NCBI GenBank assembly: GCA_022800935.1
Contig: JAAWRH010000011.1
Coordinates: forward strand, 26,570 to 90,569
Direction of reading: 5' to 3'
DNA: 64,000 bases
Origin: Oscillospiraceae bacterium
GTDB taxonomy: Bacteria; Bacillota; Clostridia; Oscillospirales; Ruminococcaceae
The translations under genes were made by a program, and so were the position numbers. The number at the start of each line of letters is the position of its first letter. Positions within the stretch are counted from its first letter, which is position 1. The notes below the pieces were generated by a model. The model was not told the DNA's origin and did not search any database. It saw only the letters and a list, made by a program, of their open reading frames with translations. This document shows positions 54,008-62,701 of this stretch, piece after piece.

Positions 54008-55082
54008 GATTTTCTCCCTCCGTCTGTTGGAGCTTTTTTAATATATCCGCAAAAAAGACCTGTTTGTCCTCCCCGTTCCTATCCAGTGCGGCCTTTATCT
54101 CACCGTCCTGCATAAACAATATCCTGTCGCAGCAGCTTGCGGCCATCACGTCGTGGGTTACCATCAGAATTGTCGCGCCGTCCTCCCGGCACAGAGTGGA
54201 AAAGGTGTCCAGCAGCTGCCTGGCGGCGTGGGAGTCCAACGCCCCGGTGGGCTCGTCCGCAAGGATGATATCTGGATTTACCGCAATGGCGCGGGCACAG
54301 GCGCAGCGCTGCCGCTGTCCCCCCGATACCTCATAGGGAAATTGATCCAGTATTGATGAGATATTCAGTCTTTCCGCTGTATCCAAAACAATTTTCTCAA
54401 CCGTTTCCCTGGGGATTTCCTTGATGGTCAGGGCCAGGGCAATATTTTCATAAATTGTCAAGGTGTCCAGCAGATTGTACTCCTGAAAGACAAAGCCCAA
54501 ATGCCCGCGGCGAAAATCCGCCCTGTCCTCTTCGGGGATATCCGCGATGTTTTTTCCGTTGAGCCATATCGCCCCTACGGACGGCTTGTCGATTGTGGCA
54601 ATCAGGTTGAGCAGCGTCGTTTTCCCGGAGCCGGAGGCCCCCATAATCCCCACAAAGCTGCCGCGGTGGATTTGAAAGCTCACATCGTTTAATGCCGGGA
54701 CAGGGCCAGAGTCGGATTGATATACCTTGGAGATGTTTTGGACCTCCAGAACCGGGACTGGCACAGATGGAGCTCCTCCTTCTTCCCTTTTGCCGCATCT
54801 GTCAACGCCTAACCAGTTTGTAATGACCTCCATGAGAATTTCATCCGCCTTTTTCTTCAGGAACGGTTCCGGGATGCGCTCACCGGCGAACAGCTCGTTC
54901 AGGGTAATTTCCAGCAGGGTACACAGGGGTGACAGCAGGGACAAATCCGGCATGGAACGGCCTGTCTCCCATTTTGATACTGCCTTATCCGTGATTCCCA
55001 GCTCCTCTGCCAGCCGGGTTTGGGTCCAGCCCTTTTCCTTGCGGCGCTGGGAGATAAAAGCGCCTATTTTGATTTGGTCCAT
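53994..55082 (-). CDS. XRE helix-turn-helix fused to ABC ATPase
   Basis: A 362-residue fusion. Residues 1-68 are an XRE/Cro DNA-binding domain (GAFISQRRKEKGWTQTRLAEELGITDKAVSKWETG). After a linker, residues about 108-345 are a MacB/BceA-type ATPase with Walker A GASGSGKTTLLN, Q-loop FQEYNLL, signature VSGGQRQR, Walker B ILADEPTGALD and the H-loop VTHD. DNA-binding and energy subunits in one chain could let transport state control expression. Overlaps its permease gene. Promoter at 55142-55170, with a palindrome next to it. Confidence 0.92.
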   Translation of the reverse strand: MDQIKIGAFISQRRKEKGWTQTRLAEELGITDKAVSKWETGRSMPDLSLLSPLCTLLEITLNELFAGERIPEPFLKKKADEILMEVITNWLGVDRCGKREEGGAPSVPVPVLEVQNISKVYQSDSGPVPALNDVSFQIHRGSFVGIMGASGSGKTTLLNLIATIDKPSVGAIWLNGKNIADIPEEDRADFRRGHLGFVFQEYNLLDTLTIYENIALALTIKEIPRETVEKIVLDTAERLNISSILDQFPYEVSGGQRQRCACARAIAVNPDIILADEPTGALDSHAARQLLDTFSTLCREDGATILMVTHDVMAASCCDRILFMQDGEIKAALDRNGEDKQVFFADILKKLQQTEGENRDLF

Positions 55083-55141
55083 TGCAGCTTTCGTTTCCTC
55101 CTTGGTATTTGGCGTTGTGAATTGCGTTGTTGCTGTATTGT

Positions 55142-55184
55142 ATTATACCTGCCCGGCCCCAAAATGTACACCTACCGCCGGTAG
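55142..55184 (-). promoter_or_regulatory. Promoter and palindrome of the HTH-ABC operon
   Basis: Minus strand TGTACA (55165-55170), 17 bases, TATAAT (55142-55147). Directly upstream of the -35 box is the perfect palindrome CTACCG-C-CGGTAG (55172-55184), the position of an activator or repressor site and a candidate for the fused HTH domain. Confidence 0.6.
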
Positions 55185-55279
55185 AGTTACGCGTTCCCCC
55201 GTAAAATTCTGATTAAAAAGCTTTAAAAATCCCCAAACTATTCCATTATGCAAAATTTCAACAAAAGCAGGTGAACCGT

Positions 55280-56758
55280 ATGAGAAAATCCGGAATTCTG
55301 ATGCCCATTTTTTCCCTTCCCTCCCCCTATGGCATCGGAACGCTGGGGGAAGAGGCGCGGCGCTTCGCGGACTTTTTGTCGGAGGCGGGCCAGGCGTGCT
55401 GGCAGATTCTGCCTGTCGGCCCCACCAGTTACGGGGATTCCCCCTATCAGTCCTTCTCCTCCTTTGCCGGGAACCCCTACTTTATCGACCTGGACGAGTT
55501 GGAAAGGGAAGGGCTGCTGGAACGGGAGGAATATCAAAGCATCCACTGGGGAAGCAGTCCGGAAAGGGTTGACTACAGCCTGATGTATTCCTCCCGCTAC
55601 CCCGTCCTGCGCAAAGCGTGCAGCAGGCTTCTGTCCCACCGTCCCCCGGACTTTGAGGACTTCTGCCGGGAACAGGGGTACTGGCTGGAGGATTACGCCC
55701 TGTTTATGGCCCTGAAGGACTGTCACGGCGGCGCGCCCTGGTTCCAATGGCCGGAGGAGCTGCGCCTGCGCAGACCGGAGGTCCTGTCCGCCGTCGGAGA
55801 GGAGCTGAAGGGGGAAACGGATTTCTGGAAGGGGATCCAGTACCTCTTTTTCCGCCAGTGGCGGGCGTTCAAGGGGTATGTCAACCGCCTGGGAATCTCT
55901 GTGATTGGCGATCTGCCCATTTATGCCGCAGGGGACAGCGCCGACGTATGGGCCTCCCCGGAGCAGTTCCAACTGGACCAGAACGGACTGCCCACCGAGG
56001 TGGCAGGCTGTCCGCCGGACGGGTTTTCCGCCAGTGGACAGCTTTGGGGCAACCCCCTCTTTAACTGGGAGCGGATGGAGCGGGAAGGGTTCTCCTGGTG
56101 GATTCGGCGGCTTGCCTTTCAACTCCGGCTCTACGATGTTCTGCGCATCGACCACTTCCGGGGCTTTGATTCCTATTACGCCATCCCCTACGGCGACCGG
56201 GACGCCCGCCGGGGCCGGTGGAGGCCAGGGCCGGGCATCGCCTTTTTCCAGGCGGTAAAAAGGGAGCTGAGAAATCCGGAGCTAATCGCGGAGGACCTAG
56301 GCTTTCTCACCCCCTCGGTCCACAGGCTGCTGGAGGAGTCCGGCTTTCCGGGGATGAAGGTGCTGGAATTCGCCTTTGACAGCCGGGACGAGAACAGCAG
56401 GTATCTGCCGTACACCTATCCGGCCAGCTGCACGGCCTATGTCGGCACCCACGACAACGACACCGCCCAGGGCTGGATGAGGACCGCGCCGGAAAAGGAT
56501 GTGGAATGGGCCAAGGCATATCTGCGGCTCAATGAGGCGGAGGGATATCACTGGGGGATGATGCGGTCCCTGTGGGCCTCCGCCGCCGGTTTGACGGTGG
56601 TGCAGCTCCAGGACCTGCTGGGCCTGGGCAGCGAGGCGCGGATCAACACCCCCTCCACCCTGGGGGGCAACTGGCAGTGGAGGACCCTGCCGGGGAGCTT
56701 TGACAGCCGCCTTGCCCAAAGGGTGCGGCGGGAGATGGAGGTTTATCAGAGGCTTTAA
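55280..56758 (+). CDS. malQ: 4-alpha-glucanotransferase (amylomaltase)
   Basis: A GH77 enzyme of 492 residues that rearranges maltodextrins by moving glucan chains, in the cytoplasm. Motifs: SPYGIGTLGEEARRFADFL, LPVGPTSYGDSPYQSFS, the nucleophile in LRIDHFRGFDSYYAIP, the acid in IAEDLGFLTPSV and the VGTHDNDTAQGW segment. Normal length for the short bacterial type. ATG at 55280 with AGGTGA upstream; a GTG three codons earlier is also possible. No phosphorylase or glycogen genes are adjacent. Confidence 0.96.
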   Translation: MRKSGILMPIFSLPSPYGIGTLGEEARRFADFLSEAGQACWQILPVGPTSYGDSPYQSFSSFAGNPYFIDLDELEREGLLEREEYQSIHWGSSPERVDYSLMYSSRYPVLRKACSRLLSHRPPDFEDFCREQGYWLEDYALFMALKDCHGGAPWFQWPEELRLRRPEVLSAVGEELKGETDFWKGIQYLFFRQWRAFKGYVNRLGISVIGDLPIYAAGDSADVWASPEQFQLDQNGLPTEVAGCPPDGFSASGQLWGNPLFNWERMEREGFSWWIRRLAFQLRLYDVLRIDHFRGFDSYYAIPYGDRDARRGRWRPGPGIAFFQAVKRELRNPELIAEDLGFLTPSVHRLLEESGFPGMKVLEFAFDSRDENSRYLPYTYPASCTAYVGTHDNDTAQGWMRTAPEKDVEWAKAYLRLNEAEGYHWGMMRSLWASAAGLTVVQLQDLLGLGSEARINTPSTLGGNWQWRTLPGSFDSRLAQRVRREMEVYQRL

Positions 56759-56872
56759 TACGCGCCAAACCATCAATCATTTAGACTTTTCGCCCGGTAA
56801 CGAAAGTAAGGTTTTTATTCGGAAATAGTACTAAGAGACTAAGACAGTGAACAAGGAGGGTGGAGGGTTCGG

Positions 56873-57532
56873 ATGGAAATTCAAAGCTGTCTTCCCATAT
56901 GGGATAAATTGTCGGAGGCCCAGCAGAATCGCATCCTTGGCAGCGCGGCCTGCCGTCAGATAAAAAAGGGGACCGTAATCCATAACGGCGGCATGGACTG
57001 CACCGGTCTGCTGCTGGTGCGGTGCGGCCAGCTCAGGGCCTATATTCTCTCGGACGAGGGGCGGGAGGTCACGATTTACCGCCTGTTTGACCGGGACATC
57101 TGCCTTTTTTCCGCCTCCTGTATGCTGCGGAGCATACAGTTTGATATCACGATTGAGGCGGAAAAGGACACGGACCTGTGGGTGATTCCGGCGGAAACTT
57201 ACCGGGAAATCATGGAGGAGTCCGCCCCGCTGGCCAACTACACCAACGAGATTATGGCCTCCCGGTTTACGGAGGTCATGTGGCTGGTGGAGCAGATCAT
57301 GTGGAAGAGCATGGACAGACGGATTGCCGCTTTTCTGTTGGAAGAGGTATCCATTGAGAAAACGAAGCGGCTGGCCATTACCCATGAGACCATTGCCAGG
57401 CACCTGGGTACCCACCGGGAGGTAATCACCCGAATGCTCCGCTATTTCCAAGGCGAGGGGATGGTCAGGTTGTCCCGCGGCATTGTGGAAATTACCGCCG
57501 CGGAGAAGCTGGAGGCCCTGAAAAATGCGTGA
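56873..57532 (+). CDS. Crp/Fnr family regulator
   Basis: A 219-residue regulator: N-terminal cyclic-nucleotide-binding-type beta barrel (KKGTVIHNGGMDCTGLLLVRCGQLRAYI), a long dimer helix and a C-terminal helix-turn-helix (ITHETIARHLGTHREVITRMLRYFQ). The sensor part carries several cysteines (DRDICLFSASCML, MDCTG, VRCGQ), so redox or metal sensing is possible but not shown. GGAGGG lies five bases before the ATG. It converges on a CoA-disulfide reductase gene whose operon promoter has a Crp/Fnr-type box, the likely target. Confidence 0.92.
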   Translation: MEIQSCLPIWDKLSEAQQNRILGSAACRQIKKGTVIHNGGMDCTGLLLVRCGQLRAYILSDEGREVTIYRLFDRDICLFSASCMLRSIQFDITIEAEKDTDLWVIPAETYREIMEESAPLANYTNEIMASRFTEVMWLVEQIMWKSMDRRIAAFLLEEVSIEKTKRLAITHETIARHLGTHREVITRMLRYFQGEGMVRLSRGIVEITAAEKLEALKNA

Positions 57533-57537
57533 GGAAC

Positions 57538-57573
57538 AGCCCCTCCCCATGGCGAAACCGCTATGGAGAGGGG
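57538..57573. terminator. Hairpin between converging Crp/Fnr and CoA-disulfide reductase genes
   Basis: GCCCCTC-CCAT-GCG / CGC-ATGG-GAGGGGC type arms form a long imperfect stem over both gene ends. No T-run follows, so termination efficiency is uncertain. Confidence 0.5.
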
Positions 57574-57579
57574 CCGCTG

Positions 57580-59274
57580 TCATCTCTTATCCATGCCGCA
57601 GGCAGTGGCAGACTCTATCAGACGGCGGTCATTGACCACCGCGCTGTAGAACCGGAACCCGCCTGAAAAGTTGTACGCTTCATACCCATGTCCGGCCAGA
57701 ATGCGGCAGGCGATATAGCTGCGCAAACCGCTCTGACAAATGACATACACCGGTTTACCGGCCTCAATCTCGTTCAGCCGCTCCCGGAGCTCGTCTACGG
57801 GGATGCTGCAAAAGCCCTCAATATGGCCGTTTGCGTATTCCTGGGGCGTCCGGACGTCCAGCAGCGTCACACTGCCGTCACGGGGCAGGGCCTTCACGTC
57901 CTCCACGTGGAACTGCTTCACAATGCCCTTGGAGAGATTTTCAACCATAAATCCCGCCATATTCACCGGGTCCTTGGCGGAGGAATAGGGCGGCGCATAG
58001 GCCAGATCCAAATCCTTCAGCTGGATTGCGGTCATACCAGCATGAATGGCAGCGGCAAGCACATCAATCCGCTTGTCAACCCCTTCATAGCCCACAATCT
58101 GCGCCCCCAAGAGGCGGAATGTCCCCTTTTCAAAGACCACCTTCATGGTCATCAGCTTTCCGCCGGGGTAGTATCCCGCATGGCTCATGGGGGACAGGAC
58201 CACGGTATCCACATCCAGCCCCGCCTTTTTGGCGCCGGTCTCGTTGATGCCGGTGGCGGCGGCAGTCAAGTCAAAGACCTTGATGACAGAGCTACCCTGG
58301 CTGCCCAGATACCTGCTGTCCCCGCCGCAGATGTTGTCCGCCGCGATGCGCCCCTGCTTGTTGGCGGGACCTGCCAGGGAGATCACCGCGTCGTTTCCGG
58401 TAACATAGTGTTTTACCTGGACCGCGTCCCCCACGGCGTAGATATCGGGAACCGAGGTCTCCATCCGGTCATTTACTACAATGCTGCCCTTGAGGCCCAG
58501 CTCCAGACCGGCCTCCCTGGCCAAGGCGGTGTCCGGGGTAACGCCGATGGCCAGCACCACCATGTCGGCGTGGAGCGGCGCTTCTCCCGCCAGCAGTACA
58601 TCCACGCCGTTGTCCTTCTCCTCAAAGCCCTCCACGGTGTGCCCCAGGGCCAGGCGGACACCATGTTTCCGCACTTCGCTGTGGATGAAAGCCGCCATAT
58701 CGGGGTCAAAGGGATTCATCAGCTGCTTGGGCCGCTGGACAATGGTGACATCCATCCCCAGCTCACACAGGTTTTCCGCCAGCTCAAGCCCGATGAATCC
58801 GCCGCCGGCCAGCACAGCGGACCTGGGATGATTGCTTTGAATGTACTCCCTGATGCGGAGGGTGTCCTCCACCGTCCGCAGGGTGAAGAGCTTTTCCAGC
58901 CCCACACCGGGCAGCCGGGGCCGGGTGGGCTTTGCGCCGGGGGAAAGGAGCAGCTTGTCATAGGGCTCGTCAAACTCTTCCCCTGTCTTCAGGTTTTTGA
59001 CGGTGACGGTTTTGCGCTCCGGGTGAATGGCCGTCACCTCGTGCAGCACCCGCATATCCACCCGGAAGCGGGCGAAGAAGCTCTCCGGCGTCTGGAGGGT
59101 CAGGTCCTCGGAATCCTCAATGACACCTCCGATGTAATAGGGCAGTCCGCAGTTGGCATAGGAAATATATCCTGACCTTTCAAAGACGACGATCTCCGCC
59201 TGTTCGTCCAGACGGCGGAGCCTGGCCGCCGCGGAAGCGCCGCCCGCGACGCCGCCGATGATGACAACTTTCAT
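57580..59274 (-). CDS. CoA-disulfide reductase with rhodanese domain
   Basis: A 564-residue flavoprotein of the CoADR-rhodanese type, which reduces CoA-disulfide, persulfides or polysulfide with NAD(P)H. Residues 1-440 are the pyridine nucleotide-disulfide oxidoreductase: FAD site VVIIGGVAGGASAAARLRRL, active cysteine in SYANCGLPYYIGG, NAD site AVLAGGGFIGLELAENL, and DIYAVGDAVQVKHYVTG. Residues about 455-555 are a rhodanese domain with the catalytic cysteine in YVICQSGLRSY. The start is ATG 59274, one base after the preceding stop. Second gene of a two-gene operon with a free rhodanese. Confidence 0.95.
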   Translation of the reverse strand: MKVVIIGGVAGGASAAARLRRLDEQAEIVVFERSGYISYANCGLPYYIGGVIEDSEDLTLQTPESFFARFRVDMRVLHEVTAIHPERKTVTVKNLKTGEEFDEPYDKLLLSPGAKPTRPRLPGVGLEKLFTLRTVEDTLRIREYIQSNHPRSAVLAGGGFIGLELAENLCELGMDVTIVQRPKQLMNPFDPDMAAFIHSEVRKHGVRLALGHTVEGFEEKDNGVDVLLAGEAPLHADMVVLAIGVTPDTALAREAGLELGLKGSIVVNDRMETSVPDIYAVGDAVQVKHYVTGNDAVISLAGPANKQGRIAADNICGGDSRYLGSQGSSVIKVFDLTAAATGINETGAKKAGLDVDTVVLSPMSHAGYYPGGKLMTMKVVFEKGTFRLLGAQIVGYEGVDKRIDVLAAAIHAGMTAIQLKDLDLAYAPPYSSAKDPVNMAGFMVENLSKGIVKQFHVEDVKALPRDGSVTLLDVRTPQEYANGHIEGFCSIPVDELRERLNEIEAGKPVYVICQSGLRSYIACRILAGHGYEAYNFSGGFRFYSAVVNDRRLIESATACGMDKR

Positions 59275-59275
59275 G

Positions 59276-59596
59276 TTACCGTTCCACCTTTCCCGTGTAG
59301 GCGGCAATTCCGCCGATATTCTTTACGCTGGTATAGCCCATCCGGACCAGCAGTTCCGCTGCCTGGCGGCCTCTCGCGCCGCTGTGGCAGTAGATGAACA
59401 GCGGAGTGGCCCTTCCGGCGGGGAGGTCTCCCGACCCGCCAAGGTCCTGCAAAGGCACATTGACGCTGCCGGGAATATGCCCCTCCTGATATTCCTGAGG
59501 TGTGCGGACATCCAGCAGGACCGCATTAGGGGCGGCACTGTATTCCTGGATGCCCTGATTGATGTCCGGGCCTTTTAAAAAATCAAAAAATCCCAT
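59276..59596 (-). CDS. Single-domain rhodanese
   Basis: A 106-residue sulfurtransferase with the catalytic cysteine in FIYCHSGARGRQAAE and the typical LLDVRTPQEYQEGHIPGSVNVPL opening. It carries persulfide sulfur between donors and acceptors. Coupled to the CoA-disulfide reductase, which has its own rhodanese domain, so the pair probably handles persulfide or sulfane sulfur. The operon promoter carries a Crp/Fnr-type site. Confidence 0.93.
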   Translation of the reverse strand: MGFFDFLKGPDINQGIQEYSAAPNAVLLDVRTPQEYQEGHIPGSVNVPLQDLGGSGDLPAGRATPLFIYCHSGARGRQAAELLVRMGYTSVKNIGGIAAYTGKVER

Positions 59597-59670
59597 AGTT
59601 CTCCTCCTTATAAAAGGGATAGGCTCTTAGTTCTTTGCTTCCGCTTCCTTGGTCTGGCTTCAATAATTTT

Positions 59671-59711
59671 ATTATAACCGAAATTTTCTTTCATGTCAGT
59701 GATTTTGTCAC
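59671..59711 (-). promoter_or_regulatory. Promoter of the rhodanese operon with a Crp/Fnr-type box
   Basis: Minus strand TATAAT at 59671-59676; the palindrome GTGAC-AAA-ATCAC occupies 59699-59711, its centre about 41 bases before the expected transcription start, the class II activator position. No -35 box is needed there and none is seen. The regulator gene at 56873 is the obvious candidate. Confidence 0.65.
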
Positions 59712-59839
59712 ATAAAACCAAAGTAAATAATTTTGCCTAAAAAAGGGATGAATTTCCGGAATATATGTGGTAAAATAATGTAAGAGTTTCTATCCCAAGG
59801 GATTCGATACAGAAATCCCGACGGCTACATCGTATTTAT

Positions 59840-59874
59840 GGCAAAGCGCCGCGCTGTAAGGCGCTCTGCCTTTT
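59840..59874 (+). terminator. Terminator-like hairpin in the PPK2 leader
   Basis: GGCAAAGCGCC / GGCGCTCTGCC pair at 10 of 11 positions around a 9-base loop, then TTTT, ending 19 bases before the PPK2 start. A smaller hairpin (GGGATT / AATCCC near 59800-59820) precedes it. Suggests attenuation in the leader; no known riboswitch class recognised. Confidence 0.5.
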
Positions 59875-59892
59875 CAGAAAGGAGACATTTCT

Positions 59893-61362
59893 ATGCTGTA
59901 CCAAATGGAACCCATCCCCGGCACCGACAAGGCCCTCCGCAAACAGCTGACAGCCCAGGCTCTGGAGCGGCTTTCCGCCCAGCAGCTTCCCATCCGGGAA
60001 AACAAGCTCCCCGTCATCGTACTCATTGAGGGCTGGAGCGCGGCGGGAAAGGGAAGCCTGATCAGCAAGCTGATCCGCGACCTGGACCCCCGCTTTTACA
60101 ACGTCATCTCCTTTGACAACCCCACCGAAACCGAAAGCCGCCGCCCCTGGCTGTGGCGGTATTTTACCCACATCCCCGAATATGGCAAGCTGGAGTTCCT
60201 GGATTCCGGCTGGGTGGAACAGACCATGCGGGACCGGGTCAGCGGCAGGCTGGATAAAAACCAGTTCCAGAAGCGCCTGGACAGCATCAAGCGGTTTGAG
60301 CGCCAGCTCTGCGACGACGGCTATCTGGTGGTCCGCTTTTTCCTGAACATCTCCCGCAAGGAACAGAAGCGCAGGATCAACCGCCTGCTGGACAACAAGG
60401 ACACCATGTGGCGGGTGTCGGAGTTCGACCGCTGGCAGAACGAGCACTACAAGGAGTGCGAGGCGGTTTATGACGAGATTCTGGAGGCCACCCAGTCCTC
60501 CTACCACCCCTGGCACCTCATCGACGCTACTGACACCAAGGAGGCCCTTCCGGTCGTCTCCCATATCCTCAGTGAGGCCATTGACGGGGCCATGAAGCAG
60601 AAGCCCGTCTCCGGCCAGCCGGGCGGGGTGTTTTCCCTTCTGCCCTCTCCCCCTATCTCCACGGTGGACCTCTCCCCCTCCATCAGTGAGGACGAGTACA
60701 AAACCCAGCTGAAGGCCTGCCAAAAGCGCCTCAAGGAGCTACACAACAAGATTTACCGCAAGCGGATACCGGTTATCATCGCCTATGAGGGATGGGATGC
60801 CGCCGGTAAGGGCGGGAACATCCGCCGCATCGCCAACTCCCTGGACGCCAGGGGCTTTGAGGTGCTGCCCATTGCCAGCCCCACCCCGGATGAGCTGCGG
60901 CACCAGTATCTGTGGCGGTTCTGGAACCGGCTGCCCAAGGACGGGCACGTGGCCATCTTTGACCGGACCTGGTATGGCCGGGTGATGGTGGAGCGGATTG
61001 AGGGCTTCTGCACCGACGAGCAGTGGCAGCGGGCCTACACCGAAATCAACGAGTTCGAGCAGGAACTGATGGACTGGGGCGCGGTAGTGGTCAAGTACTG
61101 GATTCACATCGATTCCGATACCCAGCTGGAGCGGTTCCAGAACCGTCAGAATACCCCGGAAAAGCGCTGGAAAATCACCGACGAGGATTGGAGAAACCGG
61201 GAAAAATGGAGCCAATACGAGGTCGCGGTAAATGATATGCTCCAGAAGACCAGCACAGCGGCGGCCCCGTGGTATATCATTGAGTCAAAGGATAAGCGGT
61301 ACGCCAGAATCAAGGCTATGAAGATTCTGATTGAGGCCATCGAAAAGGCGCTGGTGGATTGA
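59893..61362 (+). CDS. pap: Two-domain PPK2 polyphosphate kinase / polyphosphate:AMP phosphotransferase
   Basis: A 489-residue protein of two tandem PPK2 domains, the class II layout that phosphorylates AMP to ADP from polyphosphate. Walker A motifs: EGWSAAGKGSL (about 44-54) and EGWDAAGKGGN (about 298-308). The C-terminal copy has the full lid FDRTWYGRVMVERIEG, while the N-terminal copy has the weaker LDSGWVEQTMRDRVSG, so the C-terminal half is probably the active one. Cytoplasmic. AAAGGAG precedes the ATG; the leader has a terminator-like hairpin. Single gene. Confidence 0.93.
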   Translation: MLYQMEPIPGTDKALRKQLTAQALERLSAQQLPIRENKLPVIVLIEGWSAAGKGSLISKLIRDLDPRFYNVISFDNPTETESRRPWLWRYFTHIPEYGKLEFLDSGWVEQTMRDRVSGRLDKNQFQKRLDSIKRFERQLCDDGYLVVRFFLNISRKEQKRRINRLLDNKDTMWRVSEFDRWQNEHYKECEAVYDEILEATQSSYHPWHLIDATDTKEALPVVSHILSEAIDGAMKQKPVSGQPGGVFSLLPSPPISTVDLSPSISEDEYKTQLKACQKRLKELHNKIYRKRIPVIIAYEGWDAAGKGGNIRRIANSLDARGFEVLPIASPTPDELRHQYLWRFWNRLPKDGHVAIFDRTWYGRVMVERIEGFCTDEQWQRAYTEINEFEQELMDWGAVVVKYWIHIDSDTQLERFQNRQNTPEKRWKITDEDWRNREKWSQYEVAVNDMLQKTSTAAAPWYIIESKDKRYARIKAMKILIEAIEKALVD

Positions 61363-61471
61363 CCGGACATAAAATATAAAAATGTATTGTGTTTATTGCT
61401 GAAAAGCGGTAAAATGGAAAAGTAAAGGCGTATAAAAGCGCTCAAATTGACAGAAACAGGAGATGATACCA

Positions 61472-62644
61472 ATGATCGCATTAAAGGGCGGCAAGGTAGT
61501 CACCGTCACCAACGGGACAATTGAAAACGGCGTTGTGCTGGTAGAGGACGGAAAAATCAAGGCAGTGGGAGCCGCAGATAAGGTTTCCATCCCCGCAGAT
61601 GCCCAGGTGGTGGACGTGACCGGCAAATGGGTGACACCCGGCCTGATTGACTGCCACACCCATATCTCCACCTTCAGTGAACCGACCCCCCGGCCCAATA
61701 TAGGCGACGGAAACGAGATTACCGACCCCATCACGGCGCACCTCCGGGCGATTGATTCCATCAATCCCTATGATATCGCCATTGCGGCGGCGCGGGAGGC
61801 GGGCTTTACCACCTGCTACACCGGCCCCGGCTCCGCCAACGTCATTGGAGGCACGGGCATCAGCTTCAAGTGCAAGAAGGGAGAATCCCTGTTTGACATT
61901 GTAATCCCTGGCTCCGCGCAGATGAAGATGGCCCTGGGCGAAAATCCCAAGAACTGCTATGGCGGCAATAAAAAGGTGTTCCCACAGACCCGCATGGGCG
62001 TTGCGGCAATCCTGAGAGAGACGCTCTACAATGCCAAGGTGTATTCCGACAAGCTCAAGGAGGCGGAAAGCGACCCCTCCAAGGCACCCCAGCCCAACTT
62101 TAAGCTGGAGGCCCTGGTTCCCGTGGTGCGCGGGGAGATGCGGGTCCGCATCCACTGCCATCGGGCGGACGACATCACTACCGCCATCCGCGTGGCGGAG
62201 GAGTTCCACCTGGACTACACCATTGAGCACGGAACCGAGGGATACAAGATTCTGAAGGTGTTGAAGGAGAAGAACGTCACCTGTGTGGTCGGTCCCCTGC
62301 TGATGGACCCCATGAAGATGGAAATCTGGGGCGCGCGGCAGGACACCCCGGCGGTGATGGAGCGGGAGGGCATCAACTTCTGCCTGACCCAGGATACCTC
62401 CTCCGGGACCAGATGGCTGCCGGTCTTTATCGGCATCTGCATGGCCAGGGGCCTGTCCGAGAAGACCGCCTTTGAGGCCGTTACCATCCGTCCAGCCCGG
62501 CTGCTGAAGCTGGAGGACCGCATCGGCTCCCTGGAGGCCGGGAAGGACGCGGATATCGCCATCTTTGACGGGCATCCCTTCTCCAACTTTACAAGGTGCC
62601 AAGCCACCATGATCGACGGACAGTTTGAGTACAACACACTGTAA
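61472..62644 (+). CDS. Amidohydrolase family protein
   Basis: A 390-residue metal-dependent hydrolase of the imidazolonepropionase-like group. The start is ATG 61472, nine bases after CAGGAG. Metal-site features: DCHTHIS (HxH) at about 63-67, RIHCHRADD, EHGTEGYK and a late aspartate in LTQDTSSGTRW; the opening ALKGGKVVTVTNGTIENGVVLVEDGKI is the small composite beta domain. These clostridial enzymes are usually annotated only as amidohydrolases; the substrate (a cyclic amide or dipeptide-like compound) is unknown. Ended by a terminator. Confidence 0.9.
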   Translation: MIALKGGKVVTVTNGTIENGVVLVEDGKIKAVGAADKVSIPADAQVVDVTGKWVTPGLIDCHTHISTFSEPTPRPNIGDGNEITDPITAHLRAIDSINPYDIAIAAAREAGFTTCYTGPGSANVIGGTGISFKCKKGESLFDIVIPGSAQMKMALGENPKNCYGGNKKVFPQTRMGVAAILRETLYNAKVYSDKLKEAESDPSKAPQPNFKLEALVPVVRGEMRVRIHCHRADDITTAIRVAEEFHLDYTIEHGTEGYKILKVLKEKNVTCVVGPLLMDPMKMEIWGARQDTPAVMEREGINFCLTQDTSSGTRWLPVFIGICMARGLSEKTAFEAVTIRPARLLKLEDRIGSLEAGKDADIAIFDGHPFSNFTRCQATMIDGQFEYNTL

Positions 62645-62652
62645 AGCAACGG

Positions 62653-62685
62653 AACAGGCTGCCCGGCCGGACAGCCTGTTTTTCT
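62653..62685 (+). terminator. Terminator after the amidohydrolase gene
   Basis: AACAGGCTG / CAGCCTGTT arms with a G+C-rich loop, then TTTC. Confidence 0.8.
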
Positions 62686-62701
62686 GCGAAAGGAGAAACG
62701 A

